A DNA stretch of 64,000 nt from NCBI RefSeq assembly GCF_003402235.1, contig NZ_QEWO01000001.1, positions 930,001 to 994,000 on the forward strand. The letters are read 5' to 3'. The translations under genes were made by a program, and so were the position numbers. The notes beneath the pieces are model-generated. The model made no database searches and had not been told where the DNA came from. It saw nothing but the letters and a program-made list of their open reading frames with translations. Source of the stretch: Parahaliea mediterranea (GTDB lineage Bacteria > Pseudomonadota > Gammaproteobacteria > Pseudomonadales > Halieaceae). This document shows, one piece after another, positions 27,616 through 36,895 of the stretch (position 1 is the stretch's first letter; each line of letters starts with the position of its first letter).

Positions 27616-28779
27616 TTGGCCAGGCTACTGTGCATCTGGGAGCTGGGGGGCGCCAGCGGCCACCTGGCCAACCTGTCTCCGTGGCTCCGCGAAGCGGCCC
27701 GGCGCGGCCACCGCATTACGCTGGCCACCCCGGACAGGCCCCGTGCCGGCCAGTGGTTTGCCGACCTCGACATCACGCTGGCCGAGGCACCCCGCCCCCC
27801 TGCCCCGGGCCGCCCGCCGGCGGCCCAGCAAATGTCCTTCACCCAGATCATGCTGCACCGCCTGGGTGGCGCCCGGCAACTGGCACCGCTGGTGGCGCAC
27901 TGGCAGCGCCTGTTTGATGAGGTCCAGCCGGACCTGGTGATCTACGAGTTTGCTCCGGCGGCCCTTATCGCCAGCCTCGGCGGGCCCTGGCAGAAGTGGA
28001 TTGTGGGCAACGGCTTCACCCTGCCGCGCATGGATCTGCCCTACTTCGGCCTGTTCCCCCGCATTCGCAACACGCCGGGCAATGCCCGGGCGCTGGCCAG
28101 TGCAGAGGCCGAGTGGCTGGCCCTGGTCAATACGGTGCAGCCCAGCGCCATTGCGCACCCTGGCGACGTATTTGCCCAGGCCGACCAGCAACTGCTGATG
28201 ACCCTGCCGGAACTCGACCCCTTTGGCGCCCGCGCCCGGCCAGACTACCTCGGCGTGTGCGCCCCCGGGCCCGGTGCCGCACCCCGCTGGCCGCCAGGCA
28301 ATGGCCTGCAGGTGGTGGCCTATCTGCAACCCTTCGCCGGCCTGGCGCTGCTGCTGGAACAGCTCCAGCGCCAGGGGGCGCGGGTGCTGGCCTACGCCCC
28401 CGAGCTGCCCCCCAGCCAGCGGCCGGACCTGCCGGACCTGCGTTTTGCCGACGCCGCCCTTGATCTGGAACAGGCTTTGGCCGGGGCGGACCTGGCCATC
28501 ACCATGGGCAACCACACCACCACCGCCCAGGCCTGGCTGGCCGGGCTGCCGCTGCTGGTAATCCCCAGCGGGTTGGAGCAGTTCTACACGGTGCGGCGCC
28601 TGGTGGATGCTGGGCGCGCCGTGGGTGCGCGCCCCGATGATCTGACCCCCGAGACGGTGGGGGCCGCGCTGGCGCTGGCCCGCCAGGGGCGCTTCAACAG
28701 CCCGCCAGAGCAGCGCCGGCGCATGGGTGGCGGCCTGCTGGCGGAAACTGCAAGCCGACTGTTTGACCAACTCGGCTGA
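27616..28779 (+). CDS. Glycosyltransferase-like protein (UGT/MGT type, GT-B fold)
   Basis: A 387-residue protein starting at TTG 27616; no ATG lies close to the preceding gene. The N-terminal domain begins ARLLCIWELGGASGHLANL, the usual nucleotide-diphosphate glycosyltransferase opening, followed by HRITLATPD. The C-terminal domain has QAWLAGLPLLVIPSGLEQFY, the donor-binding region of GT1-like enzymes, and a helix with AGRAVGARPDDLTPETV. The classical 'HGG' donor loop is changed to GNHTTT. A role in glycosylating a lipid or small molecule is likely; donor and acceptor are unknown. Confidence 0.75.
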   Translation: MARLLCIWELGGASGHLANLSPWLREAARRGHRITLATPDRPRAGQWFADLDITLAEAPRPPAPGRPPAAQQMSFTQIMLHRLGGARQLAPLVAHWQRLFDEVQPDLVIYEFAPAALIASLGGPWQKWIVGNGFTLPRMDLPYFGLFPRIRNTPGNARALASAEAEWLALVNTVQPSAIAHPGDVFAQADQQLLMTLPELDPFGARARPDYLGVCAPGPGAAPRWPPGNGLQVVAYLQPFAGLALLLEQLQRQGARVLAYAPELPPSQRPDLPDLRFADAALDLEQALAGADLAITMGNHTTTAQAWLAGLPLLVIPSGLEQFYTVRRLVDAGRAVGARPDDLTPETVGAALALARQGRFNSPPEQRRRMGGGLLAETASRLFDQLG

Positions 28780-28782
28780 GCT

Positions 28783-30114
28783 TCAATCCTCGATGAACGA
28801 GCGCGCCATCACATTGCTGGCCGGCTGCATCAGGTATTGCAGCAGGGTGCGCGAGCCGGTGTTGATCAACACCTCGGCCGGCATGCCCGGCACCAGCCGC
28901 AGCCCGGCCATGCGGGCCAGGCTGTCTGGGTCCACCTCCACCTGGGCCAGGTAGTAGGGTTCGCCACTGCTGGCATCCACCAGGCGATCTGCGGAAATGC
29001 TCACCACCCGCCCCTCGGCAATCGGCGTGCTGGCGCTTTTGAAGGCGCTGAAGCGAATGCGCGCCCGCCCGCCGGTCTGCACCCGGTCGATATCCACCGG
29101 GGAGATTTCCGCGTCCACCATCAATTGCTGCTGCTCCGGCACAATATCCATCAGCGGCGTGCCCGGGCGCACCACGCCACCCACCGTGTGCACCGCCAGG
29201 CCCAGTACCACCCCGCTGACCGGGGCGCGAATGACGGCCCGGGCCACCTTGTCTTCCACCGCCCGCAGGCGTTCATTCACATCAAACAGCCTGGACTGGA
29301 TGCCCTCCAGTTCGTCCACCACCTCGCTGCGCTGGTAGCGTTCCAGCTGGATGATCTGCAGCTGGGTCTCACCGATGCGGATGCGGTTGGCCGCAATCTC
29401 CGACAGCGCCTCGGCGTTCTCCCCCACCAGGCTGGCGTAGGCCCGCTGCACTTCCGTCAGGCGCTGCTTGCCGGTAAAGCCACGCTCCTGCAGGCTTTGC
29501 AGGTCTTTTATTTCGGACTCGTAGGACGCCAGCAGGCGGGCGTTGCTGTCGCGCACCGCCTCTACCCCGGCAATCTGCGATTGCAACTGCTCCACGCGCT
29601 GCTCCAGCACCTGCCGCTCGCCGCTGTTGGCGCTCATCCTGGCGCTGAAAATCTCGTTCTGCCCGGCAATGGCAGACGCCACGCGCGGGTCATCCAGGGC
29701 CAGAAAATCCGCCGGATACACCACCGCCGCCAGCGCATCGCGCTCGGCCAGCAGGCGCGACTCCAGCGCCCGCAGGGCAATGTACTGGCCGCGCAGCACC
29801 TCGCGCTCGGCGCGAAACTGGGTGGCATCCAGCACGATGAGGGCATCGCCCTCGCCCACCATCTGGCCTTCGCGCACCCGGATTTCATCCACAATGCCCC
29901 CCTCCAGATGCTGCAGGGTCTTGCGGTAGTTCTTGACCGTCACCACCCCGGGCGCCAGGGCCGCGCTGTCGAGCGGCGCCAGGGCGGCCCAACCACCAAA
30001 CACCACGAACACCACAAACACGATGGCAGCGCCAATACGGCGATAGCGGGTATCGGAGGTATCCAGCGGCGCGCCGTTGACCACGCCCGCACGACTAACC
30101 AGGCCCGCATTCAT
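28783..30114 (-). CDS. Type I secretion periplasmic adaptor (HlyD/PrtE family)
   Basis: A 443-residue membrane-fusion protein. It has a short cytoplasmic N-terminus, one membrane helix (about 26-48, VFVVFVVFGGWAALAP), a biotinyl-lipoyl-like half-motif (LQHLEGGIVDEIRVREGQMV), a long coiled-coil hairpin (about 110-270) and a C-terminal beta region with IRAPVSGVVLGLAVHTVGGVV, ending in the HlyD-type LVPGMPAEVLINTGSRT. It bridges the ABC protein and an outer-membrane TolC. It overlaps the upstream ABC gene by 4 bp. No dedicated TolC is in the operon. Confidence 0.9.
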   Translation of the reverse strand: MNAGLVSRAGVVNGAPLDTSDTRYRRIGAAIVFVVFVVFGGWAALAPLDSAALAPGVVTVKNYRKTLQHLEGGIVDEIRVREGQMVGEGDALIVLDATQFRAEREVLRGQYIALRALESRLLAERDALAAVVYPADFLALDDPRVASAIAGQNEIFSARMSANSGERQVLEQRVEQLQSQIAGVEAVRDSNARLLASYESEIKDLQSLQERGFTGKQRLTEVQRAYASLVGENAEALSEIAANRIRIGETQLQIIQLERYQRSEVVDELEGIQSRLFDVNERLRAVEDKVARAVIRAPVSGVVLGLAVHTVGGVVRPGTPLMDIVPEQQQLMVDAEISPVDIDRVQTGGRARIRFSAFKSASTPIAEGRVVSISADRLVDASSGEPYYLAQVEVDPDSLARMAGLRLVPGMPAEVLINTGSRTLLQYLMQPASNVMARSFIED

Positions 30115-31829
30115 GGGCTCACCGCCGTATCGCGCTGGCCGCCGCGCGCCCGGGCCTGCAGGGCCTCAAGCACCTCGCCCTTGGGGCCAAAGCGGGTGAT
30201 GCCGCCATTGCCCAGCACCAGCAGTTTGTCCACCGCGCCAAGGATGGTTTTGCGGTGGGAGATCACCAGCACCGTGGCGCCGCGCGCCTTCTGCGCCTTC
30301 AGCGCGGCAATCAGGGCCAACTCGCCACGGTCGTCCAGGTTGGAGTTGGGCTCATCCAGCACCAGCAGGCAGGGGTTGCCGTACAGCGCCCGGGCCAGGG
30401 CCAGGCGCTGGCGCTGGCCGGCGGACAGGGCGCTGCCCCCCGGGCCAATCTGCATGTCATAGCCGCCGGGCAGGCTGAGTATGGCCTCGTGAACCCCCGC
30501 CTGGCGCGCCGCCTCCACCACGGCGCCGGCATCCACCGGGCCAAAGCGGGCGATGTTCTCGCTCACCGAGCCTTCGAACAGCTCCACATCCTGTGGCAGG
30601 TAGCCCACGTGGGGCCCCAGTTCCTCGCGGTTCCAGGTAAACACATCGGCCCCATCCAGGCGCAGGTGGCCGCCAGTTACCGGCCAGATGCCCAGCACCG
30701 CCCGGGCCAGGCTGGTTTTGCCGGAGCCACTGGGGCCAATCACCGCCACGCTGTCACCGGGCTCGATACGGAAGTGGATATTGCGCAGCACCAGGTTGCG
30801 GGTGCCGGGGGGCGCCAGCGACAGCTTCTCGGCGCTGATCAGACCCGTGGGGGCCGGCAGGCTCATGCGCTCGGGCAGCGGCGGAATCTGCTGCAACAGC
30901 CCCCCCAGGCGGCGGTAGGCCAACCGCGCCTGCACAAACTGCCGCCAGCCGGCGATCATCTGGTCCACCGGGGCGAGGGCGCGGCCGAGCAGAATGGAGC
31001 CGGCGATCATCATGCCCGGGGTCAGGCGCTGCTCGATCACCAGATAGGCGCCAAGGCCCAGCACCAGCGACTGCACGGTAAGGCGGAAGGTGCGCGACAG
31101 TGATGCCAGCAGGCCAGTGCGCCCGGTGCGGGCAAGCTGCGCTGCCAGCAAGCCGCGGTAGCGCTGCTGCCAGCGCCCGCGGATATCGATGAGCATGCCC
31201 ATGGCTTCTATCACCTCGGCATTGCGCAGGTTTTTCAGCACATAGGCGTCCAGCGCAGCGGACTCCTCGCCCATTTCGGCCTGAACGTCGCGCCCCAGGC
31301 GCGCATTCAACGCGGCCAGGGCCAGCAGCACCAGGGCCGACAACAGCCCCACCAGGCCAAACAAGGGATGAAAGCCGTACATCACCAGCAGGTACACCGG
31401 CAGCCAGGGGGCATCGAAGAAGGCCAGCAGCGCGCTGCCCGACAGGTACTGGCGCAGCACACTGAGGTCGGCCAGGGGGCGCGCCTGGGCAGACTGCCCG
31501 GCCGTGTACAGCGCCTGGCGGAACGACACCTCGAAGGCGCGGTCTTCCAGCAGGGTATCGAAGCGGGCGCCCACCCGGCTCAGTATCTGCGAGCGCACCC
31601 ACTCCAGGGCGCCGATGGTGGCAAACAGCAGTAGCGCCACCAGGGTCAGCATCAGCAGCGTGGGCAGGCTGGCACTGGGGATCACCCGGTCGTACACCTG
31701 CAGCATGTAAAACGCCGGCGTCAGCAGCAGCAGGTTGATGGCCAGGCTGAAACCCAGCACCACAAGCAACGAGGCCCTGCACAACTGCAGGGCCTGTTTC
31801 AGCTCGCTGGTATCTGCCCGCCCTGTCAC
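30111..31829 (-). CDS. Type I secretion ABC transporter, permease/ATPase (PrtD family)
   Basis: A 572-residue inner-membrane exporter. The six-helix ABC transmembrane region covers about 20-300. The ATPase has Walker A GPSGSGKT (365-372), signature LSAGQ (468-472) and Walker B LLVLDE (488-493), with NSNLD downstream. There is no N-terminal C39 peptidase domain, as expected for PrtD/LapB-type exporters of C-terminal-signal RTX substrates. It starts with GTG. It follows the RTX gene by 51 bp, which makes that protein the natural substrate. Confidence 0.92.
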   Translation of the reverse strand: MTGRADTSELKQALQLCRASLLVVLGFSLAINLLLLTPAFYMLQVYDRVIPSASLPTLLMLTLVALLLFATIGALEWVRSQILSRVGARFDTLLEDRAFEVSFRQALYTAGQSAQARPLADLSVLRQYLSGSALLAFFDAPWLPVYLLVMYGFHPLFGLVGLLSALVLLALAALNARLGRDVQAEMGEESAALDAYVLKNLRNAEVIEAMGMLIDIRGRWQQRYRGLLAAQLARTGRTGLLASLSRTFRLTVQSLVLGLGAYLVIEQRLTPGMMIAGSILLGRALAPVDQMIAGWRQFVQARLAYRRLGGLLQQIPPLPERMSLPAPTGLISAEKLSLAPPGTRNLVLRNIHFRIEPGDSVAVIGPSGSGKTSLARAVLGIWPVTGGHLRLDGADVFTWNREELGPHVGYLPQDVELFEGSVSENIARFGPVDAGAVVEAARQAGVHEAILSLPGGYDMQIGPGGSALSAGQRQRLALARALYGNPCLLVLDEPNSNLDDRGELALIAALKAQKARGATVLVISHRKTILGAVDKLLVLGNGGITRFGPKGEVLEALQARARGGQRDTAVSP

Positions 31830-31880
31830 TGGCCCGGCGATAATACGATCCGCCGCGGGTTCAAGAATGCTCTACCGCCA

Positions 31881-33734
31881 TCAGGGGATTTGATCGGGCG
31901 CAATATCGTTAAACCACAGGTCATACTGATCGTCGTTGAAGATGAATATGCCGGTCCCGCTGCCATCGGCGTCCGGGTCGGCGTACAGGTCTTCCTTGGT
32001 GAGCTCACGCAGGCTGTCATAGGCAACGCCATTGCCGTCTTCCACCCCGTTGATGGTGAAGAACAGGTCATCGCCGGGATGGAAATTCCCGTCGGCGTTG
32101 GCATCCACATACACGGCGATCACATCATCGGCAAAGCCCGAGGGCCGCCATTCGACACTCACCGCGCGATCAACCCCGGCCTCGGCATCAAAGAAAAAAT
32201 CATCGATGGCGGGGTCTTCGGGGTCGCCGAAGCTCTCAATGGTGAAGTTGCCGTACTCATCCAGCGTGGTGAACAGGATATCCTCAATGGCCGAAGGGTT
32301 GTCGTCTCCCAATTCCAAGGCCGTCAGGTCAAACTTGTCCTGGCCGCCAGGCCCGCCGTTGTCCTGGAAGGGGGTGAGTTGCAGGTCGAAGAAGCGATCG
32401 TAGAGCAGGCCATCGTTGAAATTCACCGAGTCGCCGGGGGCGTCGTAAACCACCTCAAAGGATATCTCGCCCTCGCGGCTCTCCACCAGGCTGCTCCAGC
32501 GGAAGTTGAGGTTCATATCGTCATCGCCGGACTGAGCCTGGTCGATGGCGATAATGACATCGCGCTCGGTGATGCCGGCGGTGATATCCACCAGCGTGTA
32601 GTCAAAGCTGAACTGCGATTCGGCATCGCCGACGAGGTTGACCACGGCCTGGTTGTCCGTGTTGGTGTCAAAGAGGATATCGAAAAGGGTGCCGGGATCG
32701 GTGATCATGTTGCTGGATCCGTAAATCACCACCAGGTCGTCGGCGCTGAAGTCCTCCACCCGGTTGGGGCTGTCGGCATCGGCCACACCGGTGCCGGTAT
32801 AGACGGTCCGCTCGAACTCGCCACCTTCGCCATCGGGCACCATGATGCCGGTGCGAATGTTGTAGTCCTCGGCCAGCACAAAACGGTCCCGGCCCGCGCC
32901 CCCGGTGAGGCTGTCGGCCCCCTCGCTGGCAAACACCAGGTCATTGCCGGCGCCGCCATCGAGTCTATCGTCGCCAAGGCCACCAAAGAGCAGGTCGTCG
33001 CCCCCTTCCGCGCCGGGCTCCGGCTCTTCAAAATCACCGAAAATCAGGTCGCCCGGGTCGTTCTGACTGAAGCCGGAGCTGACATAGAGCATGCCAAACA
33101 GCAGGTCATCGTCTGCCCCGCCCTCGATCAGTTCCTGCCCGAGGCCGCCAAACACCGCATCTTCGCCATCACCCGCGCGAAACACGTTGCTGCCGAAATA
33201 AAGAACGCCCTGGTCGAAGGTATCGTAGCCGGTGAAGACATTGTCGCCGCTGTTACCGATGAATTCGTAGCCGCCGTACAGGGTGCCGGGGTCGTCGAAG
33301 GGCGCCACGGTGTTCAGCGCCACATTCAGTTCGGCGCTGCCGGTGCGCGAAAAATCGAGCACGTTGATCCCGGCGCCAAATTCGAAGCCGAGGCTGTCGT
33401 TTTCACCGATCAGCCGCCCCCCGTCGGCCACCTCGTAAACGCTGCCGTGGCTGTCGATCGTGGCGTTGGTGAGCTGCAGGTTGGTAAAGCCCGACACCGC
33501 AGACGCCGGCTGGAATACGTCGTAGTCGCCAACCGCCAGCCGGCTGCCGGGCGCGCCGATGCCGGTGGCTGTGAGGCCGGTGAGCGTCACCGACGACACA
33601 TCCAGGCTCTCGAAGCTGAAGGTCATGCCCAACAGGCTGCTGAGCTGCTGGGCAATGTCGGCCAGGTCAATCGCCTCGGTGATGGTGAGCCCCAGGGTGC
33701 CAAACGCGGAATCGGAAAGTGTCAGTGATGCCAT
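31881..33734 (-). CDS. RTX calcium-binding protein, probable type I secretion substrate
   Basis: A 617-residue acidic protein without an N-terminal signal peptide. Residues 1-150 are beta-rich and unassigned. RTX-type nonapeptides occupy about 150-290: GNSGDNVFTG, GDGEDAVFGG, GGADDDLLFG, GGDDLLFGG, GGLGDDRLDG, GGAGNDLVF and GGAGRDRFVLA. The following region contains SPNRVEDFSADD, like the post-RTX segment of secreted serralysin-type proteins. The last 220 residues are Asp/Phe-rich with EF-hand-like DANADGNFHPGDD and DPDADGSGTG. No lipase or protease active site is seen, so it may be structural or adhesive. Ribosome-binding site AGGT lies 8 nt upstream. Confidence 0.82.
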   Translation of the reverse strand: MASLTLSDSAFGTLGLTITEAIDLADIAQQLSSLLGMTFSFESLDVSSVTLTGLTATGIGAPGSRLAVGDYDVFQPASAVSGFTNLQLTNATIDSHGSVYEVADGGRLIGENDSLGFEFGAGINVLDFSRTGSAELNVALNTVAPFDDPGTLYGGYEFIGNSGDNVFTGYDTFDQGVLYFGSNVFRAGDGEDAVFGGLGQELIEGGADDDLLFGMLYVSSGFSQNDPGDLIFGDFEEPEPGAEGGDDLLFGGLGDDRLDGGAGNDLVFASEGADSLTGGAGRDRFVLAEDYNIRTGIMVPDGEGGEFERTVYTGTGVADADSPNRVEDFSADDLVVIYGSSNMITDPGTLFDILFDTNTDNQAVVNLVGDAESQFSFDYTLVDITAGITERDVIIAIDQAQSGDDDMNLNFRWSSLVESREGEISFEVVYDAPGDSVNFNDGLLYDRFFDLQLTPFQDNGGPGGQDKFDLTALELGDDNPSAIEDILFTTLDEYGNFTIESFGDPEDPAIDDFFFDAEAGVDRAVSVEWRPSGFADDVIAVYVDANADGNFHPGDDLFFTINGVEDGNGVAYDSLRELTKEDLYADPDADGSGTGIFIFNDDQYDLWFNDIAPDQIP

Positions 33735-33768
33735 GATGTATTACCTGTAATCGTCCCCGGTGCCTGCG

Positions 33769-36597
33769 TTAGAAGCGCGCTTCCCAGCGCGCGCCGATGG
33801 ACAGGATTTCGCCATTGAGATTGTCGTAACTGCCCAGGGTCTGGTAGTTGATAAAACCGCTGATGCCGTGGATAAACTGCGCGGCCACGCCGGCCCCGTA
33901 CACCATGTAGCCGGTGTCCGGGTCGTCCGCTTCAATCATCATGCCGTTGGTATCGTTGAATTCACCCAGCGGGTCGTTGGCAAAGCGATAGCGCACGCCG
34001 CCGGCGGAATCCTCGAACTCGCGGGTGTATTCCACCCGCAGGTAGGGGGTGATCACCCCCCAACTGGGCAGGAAGGTGTAGCTGATCTGGCCGCCGGCGC
34101 TGATGCTCATGGACTCAAAGGCCTGCTCGTCGATATCCAGGTTCCAGCCCCCGGCGCCGGTTTCGCTGAAGGGGTCCACTGCGCCGTCCAGGTAGAAGAA
34201 GCGCACCAGCGGGTCGACATTCAGCCCGCCCCAGTTGAAGTTGTAGCCGGCGTTGAAGCTGATGTAGTACTCGTCGCCATCGGAGGAGCCCTCCGCCACC
34301 CTATCCACCGTGCCGCCGAAGTCGGTGTAGACGATGTTGCGCTCGGTTTCCACATCTGCCCAGCCGTAGCTGAGGATGCCGTCGATATAGCCGCTGCCGG
34401 AATACAGGCTGCCGTACACCGCCAGGGAGTAGTTGTCGGTGCGGGTCTCACCGCCGTTGTTGGCGAACTCCACATCCGACTGGCCGACACTGATGGAGGC
34501 GCCGGCAAAGACATTGTCGGTGATGCGGTAATCCGCCCCCACGGTGAGGGACTGGGCGTCAAAATCAAAGCCGGATTCCAGTTCGGTGGTGTCCTGGTCG
34601 CCGAAGTTGAGGTCGCCGCGCACAAACAGGCCCAGGCGGCTGTAGTCACGCAGCAGGTCTTCGCCACCGCTGTTTTCATCGGCGCTGGCGCCAAGGCCCA
34701 TGGCAGACAGCCCCTCGGCCAGGGCGTTCTCGATATCCGAGCCGCTGACCAGGGTATCCCCCGCCCGCACGTTCAATCCGGCAATGCTGATGCCCTTGGC
34801 CTTACCCTCGCGCATGCGCGAAATGCGCGCGCCAATGTTGCGAAAGCGCGAGAAGGACAACACGCGGAAGGCCTTGCTGATGGCGCTGAGCTCTTCCGGG
34901 GTGATGGCGCGCAGGGCATCCAGTGCCTGCTTGGCGGTGGTGCCCTGGGCCCGCAGGTTGGTGCACAGGTTCAACAGGTCCGTCTGGTCGGCATCACCCG
35001 GCTCCAGCGTGGGGCACAGTCGGTCGATACGGCGGGAGGTACGCAGCTCATTGGACGAGGCATTGGCCAGTACCGAGGTGCCATCGGCATCCACCTTGTT
35101 GGTCACCCCGCCATCGGCCTGGCGGTTGGCGTCCACCTGCAGGCGCACCAGCGCCGGTGCCGACTCCAGACCCTCTGGGTCATCCAACGGGCGGTCGCGC
35201 ACCTTATAGCTAAAGGAATCCGGGCCGGCGTAGCCGGCAAAGGGCCGGTAGCGGAAAGTACCGTCCTGGTTGAGCTGTAGCTCGCCGTTCTCCGGCGGTG
35301 TCACCAGAATGGCGATCAGCGTGTCGTTGTTCGGATCCTGGTCGTTAATGAGCAGGTTGCCGTTGCTGTAGTCACCCTCGAAATCGTCCTCGCTGGCCAC
35401 CGGCGGCAGGTTGTCGTCGGGCAGCTGCGCGACGAGGGACACCGTGGCAACGTCGCTGAGCGACGTGCCATCGGAGGCGCGATAGGTGAAGCTGTCCGGG
35501 CCGGTGTAGCCCGCTTCCGGCGTGTAGGTGAAGGTGCCGTCGGCATTCAGCTCCACCACGCCGCGGCTCGCCTGGCTCTCCAGCACGGCGGACAGCGGGT
35601 CGCCGTTGTCGTCGCTGTCGTTGGCCAGCACATTGCGGCCGGCATAATCAGCGCCGAAGTTGTCATCCACCGCCCGGGGGCCGGTGTTCACCGGCTCATC
35701 AACCTGCAGGGTAACGGTGGCAATGTTGCTGTCCAGCTCGCCGTCGTTGGCCAGGTAGGTAAAGCTGTCGCTGCCGACATAGCCGGGGTTGGGGCTGTAC
35801 TGCACGCTGCCGTCGGGGTTCAGCACCAGGGTGCCGTTGCTCGGCCCAGATACCAGCACCGCGCTCAGGGTGTCGTCGTCCGGGTCGGTGTCGTTGGCGA
35901 GCACGTTGGCCCCGGCAAAGCCGGTACCTAGGTTGTCATCCATGGCCACCGGCGCGCCATTGGCGGCCTCCACGGTGAGGGTCACAATCCCCGGGCTGGT
36001 GCTGTTGTTGGTGCCATCAGACGCCTCGTAACTGAAGGTCACGTTGCCGCTGAAGCCTGCCGGCGCTGTATAGACGAAAGTACCGTTGGAATTGAGCACC
36101 ACACTGCCCACGTTGGGCGGGCTCAGCAAGGTGGCCACCAGCGGGTCACCGTCCGGGTCGATGTCGTTGGCCAGCACATTGGCGCCGACATAGTTAGTGC
36201 CGAAGTTATCGTCAACAGCAATGGGGGCTTCGTTTATGGCGCCGCAGCTGGTGTCGACGGTGTTGTAGTAGGTGTTGCTGATGGCCACGATGGGCAGGCC
36301 GACGACGTTGTCGTTGGCGTCAAACAGGGCCAGGCGAACGTCGTAGTTTAAGTCGCCAGCATCGTCGAAGGCGTAGGTGAGGCAGGCCCCCTGCCCGGTG
36401 AAGGGAGACAGCAACACGCCCGAGCTGCTGCCGGTGTCCTCAAAATCCAGCACTTCAACGCGAACAATGGACGGGTCGCCCAGTTGCTGCGCCTGATCCC
36501 GCCCCACGGTGACTGCCGCCGCCTGTACCGCAACTGGCAGCACCGCGCCCGCCAACAACAAACCCGCTGCCCACGCGGACGCTACACGCTTACCCAT
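33769..36597 (-). CDS. Autotransporter with four tandem cadherin-like repeats
   Basis: A 942-residue outer-membrane protein. A signal peptide (about 1-27, ending VAVQA) precedes a beta domain of about 100 residues. Four repeats of 90-95 residues follow, with the pattern 'PxAxDDNFGxxxxGxNVLANDxDxxxDxLxAxL...YxGxDSFTYxAxDG' (about 125-505). A helical linker (LRAITPEELSAISKAFR, RNIGARISRM) leads to a C-terminal 12-strand autotransporter barrel of about 270 residues ending in ARF. Repeats of this kind bind Ca and mediate adhesion. ATG 36597 was chosen for AGGGGAAG upstream and the clean signal peptide. It lies 34 bp before the RTX gene and is first in the operon. Confidence 0.87.
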   Translation of the reverse strand: MGKRVASAWAAGLLLAGAVLPVAVQAAAVTVGRDQAQQLGDPSIVRVEVLDFEDTGSSSGVLLSPFTGQGACLTYAFDDAGDLNYDVRLALFDANDNVVGLPIVAISNTYYNTVDTSCGAINEAPIAVDDNFGTNYVGANVLANDIDPDGDPLVATLLSPPNVGSVVLNSNGTFVYTAPAGFSGNVTFSYEASDGTNNSTSPGIVTLTVEAANGAPVAMDDNLGTGFAGANVLANDTDPDDDTLSAVLVSGPSNGTLVLNPDGSVQYSPNPGYVGSDSFTYLANDGELDSNIATVTLQVDEPVNTGPRAVDDNFGADYAGRNVLANDSDDNGDPLSAVLESQASRGVVELNADGTFTYTPEAGYTGPDSFTYRASDGTSLSDVATVSLVAQLPDDNLPPVASEDDFEGDYSNGNLLINDQDPNNDTLIAILVTPPENGELQLNQDGTFRYRPFAGYAGPDSFSYKVRDRPLDDPEGLESAPALVRLQVDANRQADGGVTNKVDADGTSVLANASSNELRTSRRIDRLCPTLEPGDADQTDLLNLCTNLRAQGTTAKQALDALRAITPEELSAISKAFRVLSFSRFRNIGARISRMREGKAKGISIAGLNVRAGDTLVSGSDIENALAEGLSAMGLGASADENSGGEDLLRDYSRLGLFVRGDLNFGDQDTTELESGFDFDAQSLTVGADYRITDNVFAGASISVGQSDVEFANNGGETRTDNYSLAVYGSLYSGSGYIDGILSYGWADVETERNIVYTDFGGTVDRVAEGSSDGDEYYISFNAGYNFNWGGLNVDPLVRFFYLDGAVDPFSETGAGGWNLDIDEQAFESMSISAGGQISYTFLPSWGVITPYLRVEYTREFEDSAGGVRYRFANDPLGEFNDTNGMMIEADDPDTGYMVYGAGVAAQFIHGISGFINYQTLGSYDNLNGEILSIGARWEARF

Positions 36598-36684
36598 GAC
36601 TCTTCCCCTGTACACCGTGTTATCGGGCGCCAGTGGCAAGCGCCCGTGACTAAATCCATTTATCGGTTGGTACTATGCCATCAC

Positions 36685-36713
36685 AGTATTGTCACGATTA
36701 CCGCAAGGGTCAA
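36685..36713 (-). promoter_or_regulatory. Sigma-70-like promoter of the autotransporter/RTX/T1SS operon
   Basis: On the minus strand TTGACC, 17 bp, AATACT. The hexamers are close to consensus, the spacing is ideal, and the AT-rich context stands out in this genome. It lies about 90 bp before the start codon at 36597. Confidence 0.55.
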
Positions 36714-36819
36714 TGCACATTGCCGCCTGTGCGCAAGATTTCGCCACTGCCCGCTCAAAACGCCCACTGGCTCACAGCTTGAGCCCCTGTTCCCGGGCTT
36801 TCCCCTGGCTTTTTACCGC

Positions 36820-36850
36820 AAAACGCAAGCGGCCCGGAACCCCGGGCCGC
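36820..36850 (-). terminator. Rho-independent terminator after the TonB-receptor gene
   Basis: On the minus strand GCGGCCCGG and CCGGGCCGC form a 9-bp stem with a GGTT loop, followed by TTGCGTTTT. It sits 46 bp after the receptor stop codon and separates it from the promoter of the next operon. Confidence 0.75.
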
Positions 36851-36895
36851 CTGGATTGCGCCTTCGCACCGGCCCTTTGGCCAGGCGACCGCCCG

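Noticed and set aside
31890-33728. Open frame of 612 codons opposite the RTX gene
   Set aside because: RTX repeats, operon position and the ribosome-binding site identify the minus strand as coding; the other frame mirrors it.
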